A DNA stretch of 35,682 bases from Lingula anatina (GCF_001039355.2 NW_019775724.1:81003-116684); one strand, 5' to 3'; positions 12,301 to 27,300 are shown, counted from the stretch's first letter. Notes: a model not told the origin generated them from the letters alone. Made by a program: numbers and translations.

Positions 12301-15300
12301 AACTTTCCTTAACTTCTCCGTCTGTATGCACCATGCAGCTCAGTTGAGTCTCATAGACCTTTATCGTGATTGTCGTCACAGTACCACGTGACCCAGATCT
12401 GTTGCTTCATTTTTGCATATTGAGGTGAGGTTTACTAAAACGCTTTTTTTTCTACTAATAGATTGTTTTTATAATTTTTAAATGGCGGGGATCGATTAAA
12501 ACATACCTCTAGTGTATAGATTGAGTGCTGTATCTTCAAAATTCGAGAAATGGATTTTTACATGAACATTGTCCTTTAATATTCTACATTTATCGGTGAA
12601 TGGTATGCGTTCAGTTATTAAATATGAAGAAACACATATGTATGTTATTATATAGTGCAGTCATCATTACTTACAAGAAATGGCATTTACATATTTACAC
12701 AAATACGGAAGGATTATAACGGCACCCAATATAATGTGAAACTGATTGTGGGTTCGTTAATGGTTTATTGTTCTTATTATTTTTATTTATATTATATTAA
12801 ATTATATATATATATATATACTCTCACTCACATCGTCAATGAAGCAGGCCTCCACGTCTCTACACCTGTGGCAGAGCTCATCATTGGAATACCGTATGGT
12901 AGAGTTACGATGTCGGTAGTCACAGCCGATATACTGAATACATTAAATATACGGCATTCATGTCAAAAACGAGATGATGGTGATTTAAGCCGTTATCAGT
13001 CTTTTCACATGAACCCAATATTTTTTAATCATTCGGAATTGACAGAGTATGGCAACAGAAATAGCCGGAATACAGTGATCATACAATCCATTTAAAATCT
13101 TACTAATACTGTATCAGATCTCAGATTTGTTTAATTTGTTATTAATTTTACATTTGGCACCTAACTGGGACTTTTACACCCCACAAATTCATTTTCATAC
13201 TATTAAAATCATGTGTAGCTTCTGCATATGGTAATAGCGTATATATTGTAATAACAAACGTATCATAAAAGCTTGCTTTAATCAACATACCTCAACTTGA
13301 CTAGAACATCCCATGTGTGTGTCTACAGAGAAACAGTCGTGATAGAACCATGTTCCACACTGCTCTCTCCACGGCTGAGACTCGTGACCTGGCAGACATC
13401 TTTGTTTGTGGTCACACCACCCACACCCGGGCTGTTCAGTGCAAGATCTACATGTGCTGTACACGGGGCAGTAGCTTACTGAACAGGCACGGCCCTATGA
13501 ACAAAAAGGGTCATACAATTGAAAAACTATTTGTCAGTGATAAGATATTACATGTTTTGATAAAGGCATTTTAAAATTAGTGCACAGTTATTTAGCCCAT
13601 TTGTCTGCATCATGGTTTGGTCGTGGAAACAGGACCGAACATCTGATATTGTGTACAACAATTTTGCTTGATTCATTTATTCAGGATCTTCTTCTAATGA
13701 AATTCAATATACGTAACACCATCGAGACAACCTCGTATCCAATGAAGGGTTTACCTGCCAGCCAGGCTGACACCTGCACTGGTTAGGTCCCACACATGTC
13801 CCGTACTGTCCACACTTGTTCCTGTCTCTACAGTGGTACACGGAGCAGTCCTTTCCTTCCCAGCCTCGGTTACAGTGACATCGTTTATCTTTACCACACC
13901 GTCCATTGTAGGTGCAGCCATTGGGACACTCGTTAACTATGGTACATATAGAAGGTTAATGTTGTTTAACGATGGGGATAGGAAATGTGGAGATACTTTG
14001 TAAATACAATGAAAAATACAGTGGAAATTAGGGCATAATAAAATATGATAGCGTACTTCAAACGCAAGCAGCCAGCTTGAGCATACATGTAGTTGGTCCC
14101 TTATGTACATTTGAAAATTAGGTAATGTTATTAGAATGTCATTTATGATAGTTTGTAGTAACATTATTACCTGCGGACCGTTTACAAATATACGGAGAAA
14201 GACTGAAACAATCATCTTTGTAGATATGTGCATTGCCGGCAATACTCGACAAATTGAACAGTGGGCATTTTCCGTCCTCCTGGAAACCGTTACAAAGATA
14301 CATACACACAATGGACAATCAGAGTAATCAAAGTAGGTAGATCTTGAGTAGTTATAATGCCTGGTCCACTTATAATGTTACTAATGAGTATAAATCGTAT
14401 TGTTGGTCTTTTAGTGAAATTTGATGTTAATAAAATGATACCAGGAGCATATCATTCTACAGTCATGTATCTCCCCCAAAGTATTGGTTCAGTAGGGGTG
14501 ACACTTCTATTGTCCAGTGTGTGTATATGCGAGTAGATAAATCGAAAAATAAAAATATGTATAAACTATGCCACATAATCCAAATTCTCACTACCGTATG
14601 TTTATTCCATGTATGTATGTATTTGTTTTATAACATGTATGCTAACATGTCACATACTACACATTGATATTGTTAACCTCTTGTTCTGTCTGTATTTCAT
14701 TTGTCATTGTCAATCTTTTCTATTCAAAACCGGATTGAAGAACACAAAATACCATACCTTATCCCACGTCTCCGTCCATATGCCAAAACTGCGCTCTCCC
14801 ACCGCTCGTGACCGTAGTATGCTGATTGCAAAGGCTCGCTCAGACTTCGTAGCAAGATTGACCAACATACTGTATTGACCCTTGAACAAAGTAGTGGAAA
14901 TATATGTAAGCAATCAATAATGTTATCTCACAAACTTCATCAAATATTTGCTACAGTGTATATCCCTCTCGGAATACAATATTTATCCTTGTTAGTAGAC
15001 CAACGACTTGATAAATAAATGTCAATTGCATACCTCACAAGAAGCTCGAGCTTGAGTAAAGTTTTGTGCTCCCCCGACGTACAAGTAACACACCATCTTA
15101 TTCTGCAGCCAACCAAGAGGACACGAATCTGGAACAGATACATTCTGTATCATCAGCAATTCACCCAAACGATTTACCATGAAACCAATGCTGATTGTTT
15201 TAGATTTACCAGATAGATACCTGGTTTATAAATATCCCTAGGGCAATTCACATATGGTTTATCAAATTACGTTCAAAACGAACTTCATTGAGTGTATTTT

Positions 15301-18300
15301 TGTATTCATTGTAGCCGAGAACCAAACCACCTACCAGAAGCTTCCTGTGGCTCACAACCGCCTCTGCCACACTCCTGTATTTCCGGATTCCAGACAAGAT
15401 GGTTTGGGTACATCTTGGGAATAACGCCACCTTCACTGCAACTATAATACCGCCGACAAACTCTGGAGTCGGGAATAAACTGCCCTACGGGGCGCTTTGT
15501 TATCTGACGGGGGTTATCACCAGGGAAAACGCTGGGCCTTGGAATATAACATAACGAAATATCGTATGATATTGCCAGTTTTAATGCTTTTATTCAAAGA
15601 AATGATAATCATGCCTTTGGAAGCTTAATCCTTTATGTAAATAATTTGGTGAATTTTATGCCAATCCATTCATCTGTTCAACACCAAAATATTGGTTGAT
15701 TTGTTTTAATTTACTTGTTATTGTTATTATCATTATCATCAATAGATTTTTGTTATCCTAACAAAATATACCAAAAGTAATTCAAGAAATACAATGATGA
15801 AATCACATGAAACATTATTAAGTTATCGGATCAACTTTTCATTTAAAATAACCAATAGATATCATGATATAGCAGAATAAAAATAAAAAATGCAAATATG
15901 ACTTGTTTCAGCTACAGGGGTGTCAGTTTTGAAAACATTCTCACCTGTTTGATAAGAAGACATGGAATTGATGATTGGGTGTATAGAGACCTCGGGGTAT
16001 GGGAACCCCGTGCCCCTATCTCGTAGCCTCTGCTTGATCTGCGCATGCTCTGTCAGACCCCACCAGTTGGAAGACGCATTCACAGTTGAAGAGGCCCCTT
16101 CACTTGTCATCTCAAATATAAATGTACGGTTTTGGAAGACGTTGTCATGGAGAAACGATGATGAGCCACCAGCAAATATGGCTGCCATGTTGTTTGCTTC
16201 TCTTGCAATATTGTAGTATATGATGTTGTCAGTGGTGACGTCACTCATGTTCCTATTGGCTGGCATTGTCCACCACATCACATGTAAACCCGTGTTGTTG
16301 TAGATGTAGTTGTTTGTGACGGTTCCAGACACACCCTCCAGGTGGATGACATCACTGTACCTATCTCCCTGTCCGTGTTGTATCACATTCCCATCTATAC
16401 TGCATTGCTGTGTATGAGGACCGTCTTCTACTTCTACCACCTGAATGCTCTCTTGCTGGGTTGTAAAGAGAATCTGGTTGCTCCAAACGTTCAACTTATT
16501 GTTTTGGAGTCCTGGGGTGGATGCCACCCTGGTTCCCTTCCATGTAATTGTTTGCTAATGTAGCACTGGTGTCAGCGATATTAAGCCGAATAGCTGCTTT
16601 GGAATGTCCAGCTCGATGGGAAGTCGAAAGTCCTTTACTGTGAAATATGTTTTTGTTGATGTTTATATCCAAATTACTCTGTCCAAATGTAGTTATGTTA
16701 ATTCCACCCAGACCATTGTTAAAGAAAGTGTTTTCCTCGATGCCAAAGTTGCCATTTAACCCTAAAAAGCAAATCCAACAGTATGCATTATGAAACATGT
16801 AAAATATACACGTTTACTTTTATTTTTACATACTGTAAATTTTAAACTCTTTCCATAAGAACTCCTACTAATTGACAGTTTTTGTATGAATGACAAATAC
16901 CACAATGACATGCTACTAGTATGTATATGTGAGAATGTACAGTCTTACCTGTAGATGTGTCGCTGGAGATCTTGATACCAAAGACCATGCTTTGCAAACC
17001 ATATGTGTCCCAGTTACTGGCCCTGCTATATAACCGGATGGTTACACTGGAACTGTTTATTGGAACATCTGAAGGAAGTGAATCGTTTGTCTGGTCAGCA
17101 TAAAGAAGTCGCCTTGAGAGAAAAGGATATTTCCAGTTGAAAACGTTGCAGATTAAACTGTACAATTTGGATTGTGATATTCCGTCCAAGTTCAGAACGT
17201 ATTGCACGCGTACAATTAAAATAATTTCCTCCATGCTGTTTTCCGTGAGAATAATAAACCAAAGTTCTATTATTAACAATGAGCATTTTGGAAGTTCTTT
17301 CGCAAATATTATGGACCCCATAAACGTCACTAGGCCATCCCACAGATTCTTGTTTGACTCTAGTATTAAGTGGTACACTTCTCGGGGAAGTCACAACGGC
17401 ATTTATCCCAACACCTCTGTTGTTAACAAATCCGTTTCGTTTAATGATGCTAGATTTCACTGCTGGTCCAATTAGTTCAATACCGTTCAACCTTGACTGG
17501 ACCACTCGTGAGTTCTGTATGATTACACTGGGGCTGAAAGACTGCACAGCTGCGCCGTACGTGTTTCCTTTGTAACCTGCATTAAAAACGACTACAAAGA
17601 GCAATTCCGAAGGGCTAGTGCTGACGGCATCTGAAGCAAACACCAATCCTTGCCAATGAGAGCAATTAGCTGTTTGGTATTGACAGCCAAAGGCAATCCT
17701 TTCTCTCTTTTCTCCCCTAGCAACTATCCGTCCCAGAACGAGGATCCCTTTGTCCCTTGCTGGCTTAATCCAAACACCAGGTTCAATGAAAACCTCAATG
17801 CCGGGCAAAATAGTCCAGTCTTCTTTTAGATAGAATGGAGAACCTGTTGCTTCTAATGTGATGGACTTGTTCAGCCACCCGCCAAGGACGTTTCCTTGTG
17901 GATGTCCCTCTGTGACGTCGGGAGTGTACACCATCTCGTTCGATCTTGACACAAATGGAAGTATTCGCACTTCCGGTAGATACATGTCGTTGTGTGCGTC
18001 ATATATACGTTTTCTCACGCAACCGGTATTTTCACATCCCCACGTGTTGTACCTGGCTTCAATGGTGTCTGTCCATTTTGAAGCGCGAGTCTTGACATAC
18101 ACCTCTGCCTCCAGGTCCGGGTTTTGAAGCGTGTTGTTTTGAATGCAGACATTTCCATAACCATCTAATACTAGTGCAGCTGACACTGGGGGCTGTGATG
18201 ACTGACGTTCGTTGTTGCCGAATGAATAAGTGTTGTTAGCAATGATATTCCCTACCAGTCCAACGTTTGGGGTTTTGCTTAGGTCATAGGATGTTTTCTC

Positions 18301-21300
18301 CATATTCATGAAGATGATATTTCTGTAATGGTTACCTAATATATCATTGTTCACGAATTGTATTGTCTTTTCATATCCCCGGTATAAGGTCATTGACCCA
18401 GAGCTGTACTCATTGTCTGTGATGTTATTCCCCGATACTGTCATATGTAGAGCACCACCACTGATGTCAAGTACACCCCCCTGTTATCAGTGATTTCGTT
18501 ATTCAAGAACTGGATGTCCACATCTTTCGGTTGTCTTCCCGGACACTGTACTGTAACAATGTGTTCCTCGTGCCACTGATCCTACATCCATCAATGGTTA
18601 ACTGTTCTCGATTTCTACGGTCAATATAAATTCCATAGTTACTGGAATCTAAGGTTGTATTTTTGATTGAGATGGCGAAAGATGGTAACAGTTCATTCAT
18701 TAGGGGGGCATTAGACACTCTATATATCCTAACATCCATTGGTCTGTAGTTTCCCACTATAACTGAGTCTTTAATATCAACACTGACTTGTCCCACATCA
18801 GGGTAGTCTGGATGTCTTCTGTCAGTCCGTATTCCATTTGTGTAACCCCCGTATTGACCATATACTGCTGTGGAGGATCCACTGATTATAACCCAACACC
18901 GTTGATGATGAAAACCCGTAATCTGAGGTCCGACCTGGTTGTAAAGGTACCGCATTGTGTAAGCGTATTTATGTAGTGATAAAATGGCTCCATATCGCCT
19001 TCATTGGCCAGATATAATACACCGCAGTCTCTTTTATAGTGAGTAAAGTACCCTGTCATTGACCAACTGGATGACCCTGATTGAAACAATACAGCATATG
19101 AGTTTATGTCCTCCATCCGTGAATCCCTCAGAGTTGCGCTCAGTGTATATGTTTCAAAGGCGTAGTTATCTATATCTGCTATCACCATGTTAGTCATATC
19201 TCGCTCTAACCCGTCCTCGTATATTTGTCGAATGCCTCCTCCAGAGGTAAGAATGGCTACGTTGTCAAGGATATGTCGGTTGAAATCCACCTGTAAAGAA
19301 GGACCTTTTCAGTCATATGGCAACTGGCTGCGCGTAGGAAAATATTCAGAACGGAGCGCGAGCGCTGAGATGACGTCGCGGTCGAAATTTTGTTAAATGC
19401 GTAACCATCGCAGAAATTCATGAATTTTCCTTAATTGCCCTCATACGTGCTTGTGAAAAATTAAGACATGGTAGCAGAGTTCACTGCGCGTCTCGACGTG
19501 TGCGATTCACTTGCAAGGAAGCAGAAATGAACGAGTTAGAACTCAACGAAATCGGCCAACTGGTCAATTTTGGGCCGTAGCAACACTGTAACAATTTGAG
19601 ATTTCTCCTTTATTAGAAATAACGCATCTTAGTAAAGTCCGTAAAAGGTGGCTTTTTTAATAAGAAATATAATTGTCAAGTTTCATCGAAGTTTATTGTA
19701 GCAACTTTTTATGCGAGCTGTTGAAGTGCATTTTTTGACCCTATTCCGCTAGGTGTCAGCCATATTCTGACGTCATATTCTCCAATACAAAAGCAAGTGA
19801 AGGTCTGAAGATTTAATTAAATTTCGAAAAGTAAAATATTTTTCACTTATTTGCACAATAAAATGGCCTTTTTTAGTATAATAAATAATATCTGAGGTGT
19901 TAAACTAATTTTACCTTCATAGATGTCTTATTTCAAAAGACGGACGTTTATCGGTTTCGCACCTGCACAAAACAAGCCGAGTGATGCGAATCCTCCTCGA
20001 AATTTGCTGCCATAAGTTTAATCTGCACAATTCTGCTTGACCCGGAGTCAAAGTATCCAGCAAACTGCATCACCACATGTTGTATAGAGCTGGGACGAGC
20101 CGTCAGACCTAATCGTATACCGGCCCACGTGGACTCTTGCGAATGCTTGGTGCACACAACTCTGAAGAACGAAGTGCACCTGTATCTTTGCATACCTGTG
20201 AAGCAGATATTTTCAAAGTCTGTTTTAGTCCTAGCACAATTTAGTTTTAACCCCAGTTTAGCCATATCAGAAATCGACCTCATGTACAAAAGAGAAGCAT
20301 ATCCAAGTCGCCTGCATTCTCCGTCCAACCATGTTGTCATCATCGGCTCTCTCAATGAAGAATCATAACAAACTGGCAATATATCTCCGTTCTCTTCTCC
20401 GTAAAGTTGTCCATAAAACGATGCCGAGCCATATGATTGCGATGGCCCTCGAAGCAACGAAAATTTACCAAAACCTGTTTTAGCTGTGACATTTTTCGTT
20501 GTAGACACCTTTCCCTTGGCGGTAAATATGCACTTCTTACTCTCTGTTCCACTGACATTAAGTCTTCCTTCAATGTACATCCCCACAGAATCTTCAAATT
20601 CTAAAACTACTCCTGGTTCTATGGTTAGTGTGGCGTTGGCTGTCACGTTCAGGTCATGTGTCACCGTGTACGGTCTACCAGTGTCTTTAAGAGTAAGGTC
20701 GGTGTTAATGCGGCCACCGAGTGTGTGGGGAGTTAGTGCTGGGTCCACTTCTATAGTTGCTGGGGACAAACTGGAGAGATCAGACGTGATATAGAACGGA
20801 GTGTATAGGAACTCAGTTCTCAGAGTGTAGCGTTTTGTATTATCAATAATCCCCGAGTAAACATCATGCGGGTTTGATGTTCCCCAGTAATTTCGTGACA
20901 CATCAAGTGTTCTAAGGACGGAATTCTCGTGCCAAGCGGCCAGTTGATATTCGACCACAGGTTTTCAAAAATGTTGTCTGTGAATGTGAAACTACTTGGA
21001 GCATTTATCAAGACCATTACAGCACCCACCCTATGTCTTTTGTTGTCCGTTCTTACATTGTTGTTTCTAAAGTTATTTCCAGTCACGAACAAACTGTAGG
21101 CAGAAACACAAAGAACACATTGGGACACGTCATTATCGGAAAACTTGTTGTTGAGAATTTGGGAGTCGGTCTCTATTAATAAAGCCGCAGTCCCTTTTGT
21201 TTTAGAGACATAATTCTCATTCACCTGGACGGTTCTGAGTCTGTATGTTCCACATCTATTACCAGGGCCCAACATCAGGGCGGTTTCGCTTTGGTTGTGA

Positions 21301-24300
21301 AAGACATTGCCGTACACTACGATGTCTGTTAGGGCACACTGTCTGGTCCGCGGTACTGATATACCAAATAAATTATCCATCAGGGTGTTGCTTTGAATAA
21401 TGAAGCTGATTTTATCTCATAATGTCCACACTGGGGTGGTGCCAACAAACAAAGCATACATAGAGGAATTAATGAATTCATTATTCTTCACGGTAACATT
21501 AATATTCCTCTGGATATGCTCAAAGTACACATGGTTCATGTTATTCATGAAGGCGCTGTCCTGAAGCACAATCGTACCGGATCCCTTACCAACGTACAGA
21601 TCTGTGTCTGAAGAATGTGCCACGCGAGTCCCTGATATGCGAATTGGTTGCAGCTGATTCTCAATAAAAATGCCATATCTGGACTTCGTAACTTTGGCGC
21701 TATACATTGATAACTCTGTAGGGTGACCTGAATAAGCTGTAAAAATACATACTTGTTTACATATATTATTTTAAGTTACAATAGCGAAGTCTTGTCAAAC
21801 ATTATCATGAAATATGTATATGCTGACATTATAACAAGCATGAATTACTCGAATCGAGGCACGAAATCATTTTCTTTCAAAAAATTAATGTTAACTTACC
21901 GGCAACGGACCGAACTGTAAACATCCCTTGATATCGTTCGTCAATATTTAGGCTTGAAAATAGCAGCAAGACTGACCCGCCGGTAGTGTAGAGAGGAGAC
22001 GGCATGTTTACGTCGGCACCGTACATATACACTCTCTCCAGCCGCCGGGAGGACGAACTGTTTCCGTCAAATATATCCAGTATGTTGCTATATGTATTCC
22101 GACGTGCCCTAATATATAGTACGCGCACCGCCAAAATGTATCCTGGGTTTTGACTTCGAAACACCTATATAATGAAACACAGTGATTTAAAACACGTTAT
22201 ATGAAACAGCGTCGCTTACATATCATCTACCCATTTACTTAAATAATTCAACGCTTGAGCTGAATGATTATTTATTCAAAATGTAAAGATGTATGACCAG
22301 AAACTTTTGTGTAAGTTCTTTTTTTATTATTTTTACAATATAGGCCACGCGTTGAACAAGTTAATTCTGAAATATGACAAATCAGTGAGCTTTTAAGGTC
22401 CAATAAGTATCGAGTGACCTACCTGAGAACAGGAAGACCTTGACCCCAGATGAAGGTCAGTACTGTCAATGCTGACTATGAGCGGTTCTCCATCAGGAAC
22501 CGTTGTTTCCGGCAGTTGGCACATCTTATAGGAGGGCAGCGGAAATGTCCTGTTGTAATATAAACCTGCTTTATGGGCATTAGAAATCTGGACATTGTCC
22601 ATTGCCAGGTTACTACCAAAGCTTCTGAAAGAAACCCCGTTGCCCATGCTGTTCTCAATGTTACTATTGTTGATTGCCGCATGTCCAGTTATATCTCTGA
22701 GTAGAACACCATTTCCGATGATATATTTGTGATGTTCAGGTTATCAAGCACAGGCGGGCTTCCACTAATCGATATGGCTGCAGTATCATTTGAGTGTGTC
22801 CTGATGTTAGGAAGACCAGCGAATTCGATGTCCACATATTGGAGAGCACTTACTCCTAACACGGAGGAGTTTGTCGCCAGCTCTATCCCAGACCAGTACT
22901 TGGCTGTTTCGTTGGGATTCCCACGATAACCAGAGTAACCTGAGCACTGCAGCCACACGTCTTGACTGTGAACTGAAAAATTGAACAACATAACGGCATG
23001 CATACTATTATGAACTTGGAACAACGGTATGTGAATGGAACTCAATGTTATTGTTCACAGTTTATTTTGGTTACAGTTGACTCATTTTATACATTTCTGA
23101 GAGTTGCTAAGTAATAGGAGAACGACAATGACAAAACCATTGGAAGACCACAGAGGGACAGGCGGCATTGGTGGCAGCTATTTCAATTTGTGTTTTTACT
23201 CACGACAAATAGATGGTCTAGGAGGTGGAGAACGAGAAGAAAGTGGACGTCTTTAAAATACTGTTTAACATATCGTATGCAGATCATTGCAGAAAAGATC
23301 AAAAGACCAAAGGGATGACTACACAACCCTAACGACTACAACAGTAACATTGTAGCATATTGGAATCAAAGACAAGACAAGAGCTCGCCAACAGATTTGA
23401 AGAGCTGGGTTCAAACGTTCCAGGTAAAAGATCAAACCTGAAGCCCTTGCAAGATCGACTAAGACCACAACATCTTTTACCTGGAACTAGTGAGGCTTGT
23501 GTGCATGAACTTAGATCTTGGCTCAAGTCCAACAACTTAGTCTTCAATGATGATAAAACTGAATTCGTCCACTTCAACTCTAGGTTTTCCAGAGACAGCA
23601 CCAAACTAGACAGTATCAGAGTTGGAGATTCTGTTATCAAAACAAGCACAGATTTAGAAATATGGGTGTAATTTTCAGCAACCAATGTAACATGGCATCA
23701 CACATTAACAAAGTGTGTAAATCATCATAGTCTGCAACGAATATCTAAGATTTTTCACCTTATTGACAACAAGCAAACAGAGCTACTCATTCATTTGTGA
23801 CTTCTAGATTCGGTGATTGCAACAGCTACTATGATATGGAAAAACAGTTTATTCAGAATTCAGCAGCTCGTCTCTTTTGTAAAACTCAGAAGTCCGACCA
23901 CATCACACCAGTTCTCCACGGTCTTCATTGGTTACCAGTCTCTCAAAGAATAGTTTATACGATCCAGATATAGTTTATCCGATCTCTTGACTTTGAAAAA
24001 TGTAAAGGGCGACTGTCCATTTTATATGAACAATATAATAGAACTTTTAACTCCTTTTGGGACTCTTCGTTCCAGTGGTCAACTTCAACTCAAGCGAAAT
24101 GATACCAAAAAGACTCTAAAAACATATGGTCACAGGAGTTTAGAGATTGCTGCACCAATTTTATGGTCCAATTTTATTAACGAAACATCTGTGTCTTTGA
24201 ACGACTATTATTACTGTTTTTAAAAAAATCAAAACCCTTTTTATTTAAGGAATATTTTGGTTAATTTAATATCTTAGTTTTAAATACTTTTGTGTTAGTT

Positions 24301-27300
24301 TTTTATTAATCTTTTTTAGTTTTACCTTTTATATGTAAGTGTAAACAGCGCTGAGACGCAAGTGTAGCGCGGTTTTAAGAAATGTATTATTATTAGTATT
24401 ATTAACATCACTTATTACGTGAAAAAAGGGCGATCTGTTTGAAGAAAGACATCTGTTCAAAGATGAGACTGAAGCACTCTTTGAATACAGTATCTCTATT
24501 GCTGCTATGCCTCTGAGAGCGCATTCAGAACAGCGGACTAGGAGTGGATTTAGAACAGATGATTTTCGGACTAACTGATCATCCGACTAATTATGGCAGA
24601 CCCCAATTAAACGCATAGGAGTAGTTAGAATTGGACGCCAGGGTTCTTTTTTACGTGATGATTGTGTGAGGATTGTTTGTTTGCTTGTTTGTTTGTTTGC
24701 TTGTCTGTCTGTCTGTCTGTCTGTTTGTTTGTTTGTTTGTTTGTTTGTTTGTTTGTCTGTCTGTCTGTCTGTTTGTTTGTTTATTTGTCTGTCTGTCTGT
24801 CTGTTTGCTTGTCTGTCTGTCTGTCTGTCTGTCTATCTGTCTGTCTGCCTGTCTGTTTGTCTGTTTGTTTGTTTGTTTGTTTTTGAGGGAGGGTAACTAT
24901 GTCTACCAATGCTTTTTTTAAATTGTTTTCTTTTTTTAAAGTCTTATTAATTTTTTTTCTTGTGTATTTTATTTTTTATGACATCATATTCTTTGTTTTT
25001 GAAAATCTTATCTTGTCTGTTTTGATTTTCAGTCTCGTCTCATCTTATAGCCTATGGGTAATAGTGCGCTTGCAATGGAGTTTGTTCCAGTGCATTATTG
25101 GGTCGTTTGGGTCGTTTCCTTTGAACGGGTTCTTTTAATGTTTTATCAAACAGCTTTCTTTAGGCCCCGCCAAGGGACGGTCAACTCCGCTGGTAATGGT
25201 GGGCGGTCGTTGCGGTGAACCTATAGTCCTATATGGCGGAGGGAGTGCTGAGAGATGTGTAGAAGTAGTCTTCATATACACTGTTTCAGCAACCATAGGG
25301 TAATGGTACTGTCCTTCTTGTGTTTTTTGTCGTTTCCAGTATGATTGTTTCTCGAGGGACAGTTCATCATTCAAATCAATCTTTTCGTCCAAGGTAAGGT
25401 CATCTCTTTTCCACAACTTGCGTTGGTCTGCTTCTGTTTTATCAGTTATTTTGGTAAACGGTTGCGCCTTATATTTCTCCTCTTGTAAATACTTTACAGT
25501 CTCTGATTGGTACTCATCATCGTTGTTTTCCTCGGGAAATACACCAACGCGTAGACGACATTCATCTGGAGTGTCTTGCTTTAGATCGATGAAGAGGTAG
25601 CCATGAGGAGGAAAGGTTGCTTGTTTAAAAACTCGGAGGAAATCTTTTACCTCACCGGGATACATATGCTGGCCTAGTGTTCTGACCTGCAATGTGTCCC
25701 TTGGGTTTTGACGAGATAATGGCAGTTCAAGGAGATGGTTCTTACTTCCTCCTCTCAGGGAAAAAGATTTTGGGTAATAAGGATGACGCTGACGTTGCGA
25801 TGATGTGACACTTTGGTAAATAAGTCGCGTATTCTGCTATCAACCGCTGCTTTGGCAAATAGGTCGTCAAATACTATGGGATTGTTCACATTAGGATCAA
25901 AGAAATCGTCATCTTGGATATTGGAAGGAATGCCTTGGTGAAATGTAATAAAACCCTTTGACTCGACCAGCATGGATATTGGAAGGAATGCCTTGGTGAA
26001 ATGTAATAAAACCCTTTGACTCGACCAGCATGACTTCATATAAATGTTGCCACATATCGTAACACCAAATTATAATCTGTGGGCGTGGTGAAATCATTGA
26101 TTGAGAAATGTTCACAGGTTGTAGACACACACAATAAATAACAGTCGCCTATTTAAGTGTCGAGTTTCTTTTCTGTGTTTAGCGGTGAAAAAAAAGGCGC
26201 CTGATTATTAAGTTTAATTTTTTCGTGATAGATGTAGATCACTCTGAAATTCACCAAAGAAACATCCGTCACATTGGCCTTAGGCTATTATAAAAGATTA
26301 CACAATTGCAATTGCATGGTTTTTAAAAGTAGTCAGTACATGAATAAAAATAACAGGTATACGTAAGATACTCACAACAGTTGTGTACACGGACCCCATC
26401 CTGCGGACAGTCCCAGAAAGAGCTCTCATGTCCTTTGCATCTCACGTTGTTCAGAAGAATACAACCAGTGCCACTGCCTCTGCTATATACTTTGGTACAC
26501 GTTTGATATCCCAACATCCTGGCAACAACTCTGTTGTTGTTGTTGTTGTAGTAGTAGTAGTAGGAGCTACCCCAGCCATTCTGACAAACGGTGCCAAAAC
26601 TACTTGAAAGGAGAAAATAACACGTTCTCTTTAACAAACATTTGTAGAGATGGATATTCAGGCTATAGTAGGAAGTCAGGTTCAGATGGGGGCTAACAAT
26701 TCAAAACGATTAAAAAATAACGCCTGTCTTTGGTCGTGCGGGTGGGGTGGGGTGGGGTGAGAATCTTGCATTTATAACTGATGTATTTAAATATGTGAGA
26801 GGGGGTAGTAATTTCGCTTTGCCTCCTACCACCTCGGCTCCTATGGTGATAAGCCAAATAATGATAAAACGTACTCTTTATGTGGTTTACCAGCCAATAT
26901 TAATGTTCGACGGGAATAACGTTTTCTCCTACTCTCGAAACATTACTCGAATGCACTTGGATCCAACGTATAACATAAATTCAATTTTTATTTTTTGGCA
27001 TAGTTCTAAAAAACTGGACAGCAGCAACTATTGTTGTAACAGTTTGTAAGGTCTGAATTGGGAGATATTAATTGCTTTGCAGGAAATGTTGACAGATTTC
27101 ATTCCACAAACCTCGAGGTGAGAGTTTTGTTACGTCATTTTCTTATTATAAAAACTAGAGTTGTAACACATAATTAACATTTTGTAACTTACAAAAAAGA
27201 ATAATAAACTAGACTGCAACTGGCTGAAGCCAGTGGCGGAGGATTCCCCTGCAAAATAGGTGTGGAAATGCTCTTACAAGGTCATGTGAAGGTCATGGGT

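Noticed and set aside
12047-12347. Frames resembling a short conserved protein near 12.2 kb
   Set aside because: No recognisable family, no splice support in phase with the gene, opposite-strand frames equally open.
12655-13095. 146-codon plus-strand open frame
   Set aside because: AT-rich, runs through a TA microsatellite, no motif, and lies in an intron of the opposite-strand gene.
24662-24921. Cys/Leu/Val-rich open frames on the plus strand
   Set aside because: They are translations of the GTTT/GTCT microsatellite, open in three frames at once.
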